64,000 nt of DNA, taken from contig JAALGY010000034.1 in the NCBI GenBank assembly GCA_032358165.1, positions 62,001 through 126,000 of the forward strand, in the 5' to 3' direction. The notes below the pieces were generated by a model. That model was given only the letters and a program-made list of their open reading frames with translations, was not told the origin of the DNA and ran no database searches. The position numbers and the translations under genes are program-made. Position 1 is the first letter of the stretch. Each line of letters opens with the position of its first letter. Positions 47,581 through 58,868 of the stretch are shown here, piece after piece. Origin of the DNA: Diplosphaera chodatii. Lineage: Eukaryota > Chlorophyta > Trebouxiophyceae > Prasiolales > Stichococcaceae.

Positions 47581-48772
47581 AGCCAAGGCGGCTACAAGAC
47601 ATCATGTACACAGCAAGTTCTGCAGCGCAGCACCCATGCAAAATAAAGATGGTGGCGGCCCAGCGTGGCAGCTGCAGCATCCATGGCCGCGCCATCAGTG
47701 TAGCATATCAGCGCAGCAGCTGCCGCACAACAGCGCAAAGCAACATCTGACTGTCGGTGCAGCAGCAGACGTTATGCGAAAGGAAGCTGGGCAGCGGGTG
47801 ACCGTCGTGAAGCTGTTGGCAGTGCAACTCGGCAGTGTGGTGGGCCCGCTGCAGTGAAGCACACATTTATCCCTGGGGCTGCATCCAGTAGTCCTGGAGT
47901 GACACCGGTGCGTGATGCAGATCGAACAAGCAAGATCGACAGGTGGTGGGGGCCACCGGTCATGTGGTTTGACATCAGGGTTGTAGTCTACATGTACATC
48001 GTGAGCTGCCGGCTGCGGCAGCAGGGTGCAGGGGCACTGGTACTATGGGAGGGTTGAGTGTTGACCCAACTGGAACCGATGCCTGATAGGCATCTTGAGC
48101 TTTTTCTTACGCCTCGAGGGCCCTAGTGCGTATGGTTGTGCCTGGCTCTGTGGGGTTTATCGTTGGTTGCTGGCTGGTTTGCTTCGTCTGTGCACTCGGT
48201 ACGCTGTCCTGTGCAATGCAAATTGCACAGGGCGCTTTGTGTAATCCTGTAGTGAAATTGCCATCGATGCTGCTGCTGCTGCTTGCAGAGTGGTATTTTT
48301 CAGTGCCAGAACCGACAGTTGACCATCCACAGACTGCTGCCCGGCTATCTCTGCACAACAAACACCGCAGCATGCCACCCTGCTCTGCAAAGTACCCACC
48401 TGTGGGTACTGTCTAGTTGGAAGTAGCATGTAGCGAGCCAGAGCTGCCACGGCTTGGCACCATGCCGTGCAGATGTGGCGCCATTACGATGTCAACAGGG
48501 CTCTTGGGAAAGCTCGTAATCCATGCGCTTGTGTCGATAGCAGGACAGCTGTTCTGCCACACGGCCGCTATGCGAGCATTTCACTTACAGATTGCTCGAC
48601 CTTCCTGGGCTGCTGTGCATGTGTGCGCCGGTGACCGTCAGATTGTGAGTGCAAAGCAGTAATACTGAAGCTAGCCTCATCCAACCGCCGTTTGTGTGTC
48701 GATCAGTCGAAAGGAAGGCCGCTGCACATTTTGTGTGCGGTTTCTGGCCTCGGCATCAGAGAACAGCGCACC
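47581..48772. other. Intergenic stretch, 1.19 kb
   Basis: Between two plus-strand genes. Short open frames occur, one rich in hydrophobic residues at 48126-48416, but no conserved domain or splice chain supports a gene. It should contain the THOC5 promoter. Confidence 0.4.
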
Positions 48773-51700
48773 ATGACGGTGGAGCAGCCGCAGCCGGTGG
48801 ACGCGCAGGTGGCGGACCTGGCGCGCCACTGCGACGCCCTGAAGGCGGTGCTGCGGCGGCTGGCGGGGGACGGCGCCGCCGCCGATGCCGAGCTGCGGCA
48901 GGGCCTCGCCACGGCCGGGGCGCTGGCTCTGCTGGACATCAAGGTATGATCTTCTTGTTGATGTCTTTGCGTGCGTGTTCTTTTCCATCTGCTGCGCTGA
49001 GCCAATCGCGACCTGGGGACTACGGTGTCAAGTGGCAACATCTTGCTCTGAGGGCGATCCGCAGGGGGAGTGTGCGCTGACTGCCTCGCTGCTGCTGCAG
49101 GGCGCGCACCGGGCGGTGTGCGAGGCGGGCGAGGCCGCGCGCAGCACCACCGCCGCCGCGAAGCAGGGCCTGGAGTCGCTGTCGCTGCAGGTCGCCAACC
49201 TGCGGTGAGTTTCTGCGCTTCAGCCATCATTCCTGCTGGCCCTCCACATGTGAACAGTAAACTCACTGCGACACTATACAGCCACTTGGCGCCATTGCAT
49301 TCAGCTGACAGTGTCTCAGGAAGACAGCATATTGTCACTTAGGGATGCCCGTGCTGATTTGCAGGTACCAGCAGCGGCATCACGAATCGGACATTGCGGC
49401 GTGCCTCGACGCTCGCTCGGCCTACAGCGAGGCCGACATCTCGCTGCTGCCCGAGGCAGAGTTCCACGCGCAGGTGCGCTGCTCAAACTGATCACTGACA
49501 AGGGAGTTGCAGCCACCTGCTTCTGCTATGACATGCGCTGTTCCCACACGCTCTGCTGCAGAGGCGGCGTCAGACCGCTGGCATCGTTGGTTTCGCACGT
49601 GCAGCGTCCAGCACTGGGCAGGACCTGGGGCAGGACATGCCCAGCAGCAGCTCTTCTGACCAAGCAACCTGGTTGCCACCCGACTGTCTCTGCTGCAACA
49701 GGCGGGCGAGCAGTGGACGGCGGGGCTGCCGCCAGGCGACGAGCACGCGCTGGCGGTGGCGCGGCTCAGGCACGAGGCGGCGTCGCGGCAGGCGCTGCTG
49801 GCGGGGCTGCAGCGCACGCGCGCCAAAAAGGTGGGCAGCCAATCAGGCTCCCTTTCTGGGAGCGGTCAATCGAAAGGAAATGTTTAAAACGAAAGGGAGC
49901 GGCCCAATCAGGCGCTACTGGCGGAGCTGCAGCGCACGCGCGCCAAGAAGATGGATAGATCAGCAGTCTGCCCCTGGGAATCTGGGTGGTTGGCGGAACA
50001 GGCGTGGCAGGAGAGCTGCAGCGCACACACGCCGCCAATTGATGCCCAGAGCTCATGTTGCTGGATAGCACTCTACGAAGCTGCGCAGTGCAGCTCTGTA
50101 GAGCATGCTGCAGCCGCAATGCTGCTGCTATGCGCCTGAGGCCTTATGCCGCATGGCAATTTGACACCAAAATGGTGGCCACATCTGTCGCCGGCAAGCT
50201 GTGCTGCTTGGTCAAACAGAGCAGATGCCATGCTCTGCATGAGTGAGTGGTTCTGGACACTGATCTCAAGTGCTTGGTTTGACTCCATCAGGATGGCTTG
50301 GCGGCGGCTGCAGCGCAGAAGCGGCGCTTCGTGGACGGCGTGGCTGCTGAGCTGGCGTCCGTGCGGCAGGCGGCGTCACCGCTGCGGGGGCTGCTGCAGG
50401 TACACCCTTCTTGCAAAGTATCGCTTCTTTTGCACCTTCCGCCCCGCATGCAGCGCGCAAGTTCCTGTTGGGTGTTCCACCGTTTGCTGCTCTGGGTTTA
50501 GCTTGATTTCAGTGCACCAGTGCCTTGGGCGTGGCAAGCAGACATGGCCGATCGACCGTGACCTCGGCTGAGCGCAGCGCAGTACGCAGCAGTGGCGTGT
50601 GTCTGCCCGACCGAAGCTCCATATCACAGACGCGAGCCACTGACACGACGTGCTGCAGATTGTCATTTGAGTTCCCAATCCTGGTTGCATCCAGGTGGCG
50701 CCGCTGGGCGTTTTCCTGCCCGATGGGGCGGAGACGCTGCCGCTGCCGCTGTTCATCGCGGCGACGCACCTCTTCGCGGCCCAGGCAGGGGACAGAAAGA
50801 TAGCAGATGAACCACTATCCAATGAAGCGTCTTGTGTGTGCAGTTATTGCCTCTTCAGGGATGACAGCCTCCTGTGTATTGGGATCTGCTAGCATAGAGG
50901 CTGTCACCCCTGAGAGGGCAGCTGACCAAGCATGACGCCATGCATCAACCAATCCTCCATCCTTCTCTGGCTCACAAGGTGATGGAGCTCTGACACAGGC
51001 TGCGGGCTGTGGTGGGAGTACCGCTTGCTGGCCAGTGAGGGCCGCCTTTGATTTACTGCAGGGCAGCTTCGACACGCCGCTGGAGGTGTCGGTCGTGCAG
51101 CGGCAGCAGGAAGCAGCTGCGCCGGCAGGCGCCGCACAACCAGCGCCTGCGGTGAGCTCACTCGTCGATCTGGGCTCAGAAGCCTTTCGTGCCGGCAATG
51201 TTCGCAACATTCTCCATACCATGGTTAGTGGTGATGTCGGCGCTTGCTTGCTGTATCCCACCCTGTCAAACCTGTTCTTCCTGCCTCGGCCCGAGTTTGG
51301 CATAGCCACCTGACGCCTGTGTGGTATCCTGTGTAGGCAGCCTCGGCTCGGAGTTGGCATGAGCATCGATACCTTGAAACCCTGAAAACCTAACGCTAAA
51401 CCCTGTCGCACACTGTGCAGGCCGCCGCAGCGGATGCCGAGATGGCCGATGCGGCGGAGGACGACGACCAGGAGGAGGGGGAGGCCACCCTGGAGCAGCA
51501 GGAGGCGGCCCTGGAGCAGCCGGAGGCCACGGCCGAGCCCCAGCAGCCGGCGGCGCCCGAGGTGCGCTCGGTCCCAGCACCCACTGAAACCGTGCGCACA
51601 TACCACATGCGCTGCAGACCGCCAGTTCCACCAGCGCTGTCTCTGGCAGCAGGTGCCTGCAGTATCATGCATGCATCTGTAGTCATGTGATGGCGCGCTG

Positions 51701-53072
51701 CCACATGCTGTGGAGACGCAACCAAGCGACAGGGGACCAGAGTCACTCAACAGGTGATCTTGTCGCACTGCAGGCCCCCCTGGAGCCGGTGGCGGTGCAG
51801 CTCATCCTGGGGCAGCACACGGAGCGGCTGCTGACCGTGACGCTCGCCTACAGCACGCAGCAGCACAAGGTAGGTGTTTGCAGCTGAAAGCATGTCAATA
51901 TAGACTGTAGCCTGTCAGAAGAGACTTGCATGTGCTGCTCATTCCGGTAGCAACCAGGTCAGTGCTGCCGGCAGGGTCGTAAACACTCGAGGAATCAGGG
52001 GCATCGTGAGTGAGGCCTTGCAGGGTAGCCGCAAACACAGTCAGCTTGCCAGGTTGATACTCTGGTGCTGTTTCGCTGGCACACGTGTGATGTTCACTTC
52101 AGGTGTATGCCAGTGGCGCTGATGCTGACGAGGCACGGACGCTGGCGGCGGCGGACGGCAGCGGGAAGCGGGAAGCGGCCAAGGCGGCTGCACAGCCGTC
52201 AGTGCCGAGACCCTACAAGTGCGTGCTGAGCAACAGGGGCATGCAGTCGAGCTGGGGAGCTGCTGGCTAAGAAATGAGCAGCGCTGGCCAACTTGAAGCA
52301 TCAAAGCTGCGGTAACATTGCCAGTCAGGGTGCACTGTCACATCTGACCGCCAGGGCGAACATGCCTATGGGCTGCTGCTGCCTGCACACCTTCTGGACG
52401 TTGGCAGCCCTGAGCGCGCTCCTGCACATGCGTCTGCAACGGCAAGCCCTTACCAACACACAGAGGGTGCAAAGTGTCGGTCGGCCCAGCTGTCCCTGCA
52501 GACTGAACATACAGTTGGACAACACGTGGCGCTCGCGACGCAGGTGGGCGCAGCAGCTGTGCGGCATGGACTTCCTGCCGCCGCCGCCGCCAGAGGGCCC
52601 CTTCCAGGGGGCGAAAGCGGCGGACGGCAACGTGCTGGCGGGCCTCGCGGAGTACCGCCAGGGGCAGCGCGCCCTGAAGGTGGGCTTAGACCCTACACTG
52701 TACCCTAAGCTATACATGCAACGCACCTAGCTCTTTCCCACCCAGCATCTGAGCGTGTGCAAGTTGAAAACATGTATAAATGGCTCCGGATTCCTGAAGG
52801 TGGGCACAGGACTGCATGCGCCGGCAGCCGTGTATCAAATCTCAGCACATGTTGCATGTCCAGGTCATGTTGCTACTGTGTCGATGGCATCGACGTGCCG
52901 CTGCTGCAGCTGCTTTTGCACGATGCACAGCCTGGCTCTTCGTGGCTCACGAAGCTCCGTGTTACCCACCTGTGTGCGAACGTAGCTTCATGTCTTTTGC
53001 ATGCTGTACAAACAGGTGCTGGAGTCTTTGAGAGCGGCACAGCGCGCTGCAGCTGTCACCCAGAAAGCCTGA
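48773..53072 (+). CDS. THO complex subunit 5-like mRNA export protein
   Basis: Twelve exons: 48773-48943, 49101-49204, 49365-49473, 49702-49830, 50292-50399, 50695-50784, 51062-51151, 51421-51561, 51774-51869, 52103-52218, 52502-52679, 53016-53072; 462 residues, shorter than animal THOC5. Diagnostic stretch about 90-125: NLRYQQRHHESDIAACLDAR and ISLLPEAEFHAQ, matching the coiled-coil entry of THOC5 (YQ-HH-EI--C then DEEF). It continues through HALAVARLRHEAASRQALLAGL, an RFVDGVAAELASVRQAASPLRGLLQ helix, and LPLPLFIAATHLFAAQ, the conserved start of the C-terminal domain. An acidic insert (EMADAAEDDDQEEGEATLEQ) separates it from VQLILGQHTERLLTVTLAY. THO couples transcription elongation to mRNA export as part of TREX. 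Intron 6 starts with GC. The last two exons are supported by phase and splice sites rather than clear similarity. Confidence 0.84.
49849..49918. repeat. Inverted repeat with CCAATCAGG borders in THOC5 intron 4
   Basis: GGCTCCCTTTC and GAAAGGGAGC face each other across about 32 bp, and CCAATCAGG occurs at both outer ends. Intronic; lies between the THOC5 exon 4 and its first echo. Confidence 0.65.
49907..50040 (+). repeat. Two exon echoes of THOC5 exon 4 end
   Basis: GCTGCAGCGCACGCGCGCCA from 49806 recurs at 49926 (shift 120 bp, with upstream AGGCGCTACTGGCGGA matching AGGCGCTGCTGGCGGG) and in decayed form at 50015 (GCTGCAGCGCACACACGCCG, a further 89 bp). Both lie in intron 4. Confidence 0.92.
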
Positions 53073-53490
53073 TGGCCAACGGGCGATTGCGCTGAGAAGA
53101 TGGTGTCAGGCAGGGGCCGAGGATGGCGTGCACAAATGCAGTTGAATCTGATAGCCAGACACCGGTAGTCGAAAGAAGCAAGTCGGCAGGTTGCTTAGGC
53201 CAGGGACAGTGGATTTGAGTGGACTGGACAGCTGATGCCTCCTGCTTGCAGACGCAAGTCCAGCCAAAATGTGATTCTGCACAGACGCCAGGCACGCACA
53301 CCCAGTCACAGACATCAACACGTGACGCCTGCCCACATGCATGATCACTAAACACAGCACACCGGGTACCTTAGGCAGTCAGGCAACTGCATGCCACATG
53401 ACCTACAGCACAGACGGCTGGAGCCGAGGCTGCTGCGGCGAAGTCTGTGCCCTGCAGCAGAAGTGTGTGTCTGCCTGGCAGCGGCTTTGC
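53073..53490. other. Convergent intergenic stretch
   Basis: 418 bp between the THOC5 stop and the stop of the CSDE1-like gene, holding both 3' UTRs. Nothing else recognised. Confidence 0.5.
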
Positions 53491-55181
53491 TCACAGCCCT
53501 CCAGCATTCGCATCCTCGGTAGCATTTGCTGCAGCGCTGTCACCATGCGCAACAGCAGACTGGGGTTCCACTGCTGCTGTCTTCGGAGGCGCTGCGGCTG
53601 TCGCTGCGCCATTTACAGCACCGCCATCTGCAGCGTTGCCTTCGGTGCTACCGCCTGGACACCTTGCGTCAGGCTCGCCATCAGCGCTGCCGACCTCGGC
53701 TGCTTGCGAGTCGCCGACTTTGGCATCGGTCTCCAGCCGAGCAGCGAGGGCCTGCGGGTGGCAGGGGTGGCATGAGGCGGCCTTTTTCCAAGGCAGACCA
53801 AACAGCAGGCCACGCTGGAAGAAATGGTGTTACTTTGAGCGCAGACAATGCCCCAATGCCACGTACATTCTCTCAAGCGCTGCTCTCGACACACGAGAAG
53901 GTCCCGCTAGAAAGAAAACAAACTTTAGAACAAATATACATAAAGATTAACATTTTTTTAAAATTCAACCTGCAGCTGGGCGGGCTGCAGCCCGGCGGCC
54001 TCCAGCCCGGCCACGGCCAGCGACGCCGCCGGCGTGAAGAATGCGGAGGCGTCCGACGGCGTGCGGCGGTGCGACGTGAAGGAGGACGCGGTGGTGGTGA
54101 AGGAGGAGCCCGTGCTGCGGATCCCCGCCTGTGGGCGACCATAACTGAGGCGTCAGCTGGGTTGCATGTAAACCCTTCAGCACCTTTGCACTATCAGCTT
54201 TATACTGCCCAGATGTGGATGCAAATCTGCCTGAACTTGCTCGTTTGGATATACGATTGGGAGAGTTGGCCAGACGGTCTGCAGCCAGGGTTGGACATGC
54301 AAGCTCAGCTGCCTGCAAACCGCGTAGCGCTTGCCTCTCCAGCCGTTCGTGCACTGCGACTGGGATCGCAAGAGAGCAAGCAGCGCAGCCTCAGGTTCAG
54401 CCGTCTGACCAGACAGCTGTGACAGCAGTAGCCGCTGCTGTCAGGAGCTGTGGCAGCGCCGTAAAGCAGGCGAGCGCTCACCAGCTGCTCTTCTGCCGAG
54501 GCGAACGGGTCCGCCATCGCCATCGCTGTGGCCGTGGCCGCCGCCGCGGCCGTGTGCAGGTCGGACGCGGAGGCGCGGGGAGCAGGGAGCTGCGCGGCCC
54601 CCAGGTCCGACAGCGACGCCGCCGGCGTCAGGAAGGCGCCCAGCTCGCTGGCCAGCGACCCCTGGGAGCCCAGCCGCGGCACGAACTCCGGCGCGTCGGC
54701 CTGCGGAGGTTTGGGAGCTTCAGGCTTCCTGTTTCGACGCAGCCAACTCAGCATTGCAGGCTGCGTGGCAACACGATGTGGCGGCATCTGCAGCTGCCGC
54801 ACAAGCTCCAGAGATCCAGGAGTTAGGCACCTTCAAGAGGCCCGAGCCCAGGCGGCTGCTGCTGAGGCGGCGCTGATGTAGGGTCCCTGGCAGCGGTGGT
54901 GAGGCGCCTGCACATGAATGAAGCCTGTTCGTCGTGCAGGTGTCAGTGAGTCATTGTATGATGGAACTGGTAGGTTGACATCGTCAGATCTGAGTGTTGA
55001 TGGTGCACCAGCCTAGTTACAGCCGCTGCCAGGCATACCTTGCGGCTGTGGCGGCTCTGCAGCAGCAGCGGCGGCGGCGGCAGCACTGAAGGCTGTCGAC
55101 ATCGGCCGCGGCACGGCAGCCGCCGATGAGGATGCTGGAAGCGGCGGCCGCTGCGGCGCCATGCCCGCCCTCTGCTGCAGC

Positions 55182-55216
<35 letters not shown>

Positions 55217-58200
55217 AAGTTGCTGGCGCTGCTGTGGGGCTGGCGACAGATGCCGCTGCGCCATGCCATTCGCCACGGGTGGCTGCGCCATCGGCTGCTG
55301 CTGGTCTGCCTCTGGGGCGGCGGCAGCTGGAAGCGGCGGGGGTGTGGGCCGCAGCGGCAGTCGGTGCTCGCACCACGCCCCCGGCTCGAATCCCCGCGTG
55401 CCATCCGGCATCCTCGGCTGCGGCATCGTGTGCACCTCCTGCAGTTGAACCAGGTTGGGTCAACTCAGGGTTTTCACCCTGGTGCACCCAGATGCAGCTG
55501 CTGCAGAGCCAGTGCGCACCAGATGCCCAAGCTGCCACCTGCACTGCTGGGTCTGCTGACAGTGCCGTGGTAAGTGCTGTCAGCTTGTTGGCAGAGAGCC
55601 CGCTCGACCCTATATTGAGACAAGGGGCACTCGACCCAATGCATTGCTCAGCCTGCCCGTTTCCGGACTTTACACAGAACCCAATGCCTGCCTGCGCGCA
55701 AAAGCCTCACCACTTTGTTGCCGACGTAGCGCACGGCGTTGGGGTTGCGCTCTGCCACAAACTCGGGCTTGTCGGGCTCCTTCTCCCCCTGGCGCAGCAG
55801 CTTGATGCGCTGGCCGCTGCGCTCGCCGGTGCGCGGGTTGAAGGTGACGACCATGGAGACCACGTCGCCGCGCCCCACCCTGACGCCGTCCTCCACCTGC
55901 GGCAGGTTGTACATTCCCCTGAAGTGCGGACTGAAGATAGGGTTGAATATGAAGTGGACGACCATGGAGAACACGTCGCCGAGGCCCACCCTGACGCCCT
56001 CCTCCACCTGCGGCAATGCACACACTGATAGAGTCAGAGTTGAAGGCGACACCGTGGAGACAACATCTGTTGCATGTGTCGCCATGCCCTGTAACCCTCC
56101 TGCACCTGCCTCACAGAGCCAAGCGTGTTTGGGCAAATGCTAGCCGATGTCACAAGTGCAAGTGCACTGTCATCTGCTGTGCCACACTATTCTGTCTCAA
56201 AGCCTGGCAGCGATTGTTCTCCAAGTGCAGAGACATCCACACATCAGGAGTGGTGTGACGCCTGCCACTGCATGCTGCTGTGGACAATTCTGTACTTGGG
56301 CTTGCTGCGATTGTTTGCAAACACCAGTACGGCAGGCCACCTCATCAGTGGAGAAGAACCAGCCATACCCTGAAGCACTGAAGACCCATTCACAAGAGCC
56401 TACCTCAGCAGTCGAGAAGAACATGCGCGTGTGCTCGCCTAGGCCCAGCTTGGCGGCACCCGCAGCATCGATGGTGGCAAAGCCGAAGCTGCCCTTCTGG
56501 TTGATGCTGACCACCGTCGCCTCCACTGCCGGCGGCCCGACCTGCCAACATCAATCTCGGAGTTGCAACAGCTGAAAGCGTGGACTGCTCCTTTGCACGG
56601 ACCTTGCAGATGGAAACCTGCCCCAAGGATAGGATGCTTCCATATGTCAAGTTCTGTGGCATTGCTTCTTCCCCAGTACATCATCTGATGACAAGCCATG
56701 GCCATGGCAGACGGCCTGCGCTTGTGTGCCACCCCGTCTCCTCAGAGCTATCGTATAGCGAAAAGAAGGGACACCTGCGATGCCCGGCGGCCGGCGTGCG
56801 CCGCAGCCTGCCCGCTGGCCTGCGCCGCCGCCTTCACCGCCGCGTGGTTGACCGCCAGCCGGAATGCCACCGGCTCGCCCACAGACGGGCTGATGGCGGC
56901 GTCCTGGCCAAAATAAAGCGAAAGGCAGAATGACAAAGTGCAGCGAAAGGCAGAATGGCAAAGTAAAGCGAAAGGCAGAATGGCAAAGTAAAGCGAAAGG
57001 CAGAATGGCAAAGTGCAGCACGGCAGCCTTGAGCAGCCTCCAGTCAATGCTGACTTTTGGGCACGAGAGTCTGCTGCTGCATTGCCCAGTCAGGCGCAGA
57101 ACCTAAATGCTCAGCAAGAGCAGAGAGCATAAGAGCATAGAGCATAGAACACAAGGGCAGACAAGACACGAGAGAACATTTAGAAGAGCTTTGTGAGTTT
57201 GCCACAGGCCGCACCGCAAGGTCATGCACGCCGAATGCCAGCCGGGCGGTTGTCCCGCTGGCGTCGACATACTCCACGGCGCCTGGGGCAACAGTCGCGC
57301 CCCTTTGCACCTGCATAACATGCGGACTAGAAATTCGTAGACAGCACCAGCGCACAGCGTCACGGTAGAATGGTTGATATCGTCATGCGGCAACAATGCC
57401 GAGGGGTGTCCAGGGGTTTTCAGGCATGCCCGCACAAAGAAGCAGCTATTGTGCAAGCTCTTTTGCGCACTAGCTGTCAGACCTGCTGGCATGCCTGCAC
57501 ATTCTGGCACCACTGCACAGCAGGGATGCACCTCACTGCATCACCAGCGGCTCTCCACTGCGCACACCAATGGACCTCACCTGCAGCCGCTCCACCACCT
57601 TGCCCTCCAGCAGCTCCTCCGACAGCGTCTCAAACACCGCCGATCCCGCCGGGGCGCGGGTGATCCTGCACAAGGAGCCGGTTGGCTTTTAGTCACCAGG
57701 TCGCAGGTCGCATGTCCAACGGTCTGATGCTGCTGCAGATGGGGACCCGACAGAGGCGGGTTGTCACTGGAAGCGCAGCAGACTGTGCAGCAATGCAGTC
57801 ACACGGTTGCAGCTGCACGCGGGGCGCTGCAGCAGTGCGGTGCTGAGGCCTTCAGCGTGTAAAGTTTGCAGAGCACTGTGCTGCACAGCACTGTGCAGCG
57901 GCAGCAGACCGCATCAAACCGCACACACTATGCGCATTCAAAAGCAATGTCGATCTTGGCTGGGTGGCAAGGTTCAACAAGGCAAACGCACACCAGCAAC
58001 CACCAATGGAACATGGTTTGCTAGTGGTGGAGGCCTCACAGCTCCCTGCCACCCTCAACTAAATGAAATGCACGTGGCCAAAGTGCCTCGCCCAACGCAC
58101 CCAGAGCAAGGGAGGTAAACAGGGCAACTGAGGTACCTGACGGCCGCCAGCTTCTTGGCGCTGCCGTCCTTTGCGGCCGCCTGCGAGTCCCGCACCAGGG

Positions 58201-58828
58201 TGAACTCCACGTCGTCGCCCACCTGCAGACACTTAGGAGGTTGTGCTGCTGTGATGGATAGTGCAGCTGCTAATGGTATCAAGCTTGCCACAGGACACAG
58301 GGCGGCACAGAATCGTATTGTTACGCACCTTGAGCTCGCCCTCCAGGCCATCTGCCACGTTGCTGAAGTGGAAGAACACATCAATGGGGCGCTCCACCGC
58401 GCGGATCAGGCCCCAGTTGTTCTTCAGCACCTTCACCTGCAGCAGAGGCCACAACAACAAAGGTACAAAGGGGCAGCAACGCCTTCACTCTGACAAATTT
58501 GCAGCAGTTGCAGTGCTGCCTATGCAGACACAGGCATGCACAAATTACACACCGGGTACGAACTCGATCTGGCTCGGTGACACTTGTCCAACTAAACCCT
58601 TGTCCAACCCTAAACCCTTGTCCAGCTTGCAACTGCCCAGCGGCAGCACTGCATGGGCACTTCCCACACACCTGGCCCAGCTGGCGGCGGTCGGCGGCCC
58701 TGGCGACCAGGGAGGCGGCCGAGGCGCGGCGGGCGCCGGTGCGCCGGTTGTGCACCACCGCCACCCGCAGCTCGTCGCCCTCCGCCGGGTGCTGGGCGCC
58801 CTCCGGCAGCTGCGGCAGAGAGTCGTCG

Positions 58829-58868
<40 letters not shown>

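Noticed and set aside
48126..48416. Small hydrophobic open frame on the plus strand
   Set aside because: One hydrophobic run but no conserved residues, no upstream splice logic and a composition like the intergenic surroundings.
50815..51768. Minus-strand open frame of 317 codons
   Set aside because: Antisense to THOC5 exons 7-8; no recognisable motif and no splice support.
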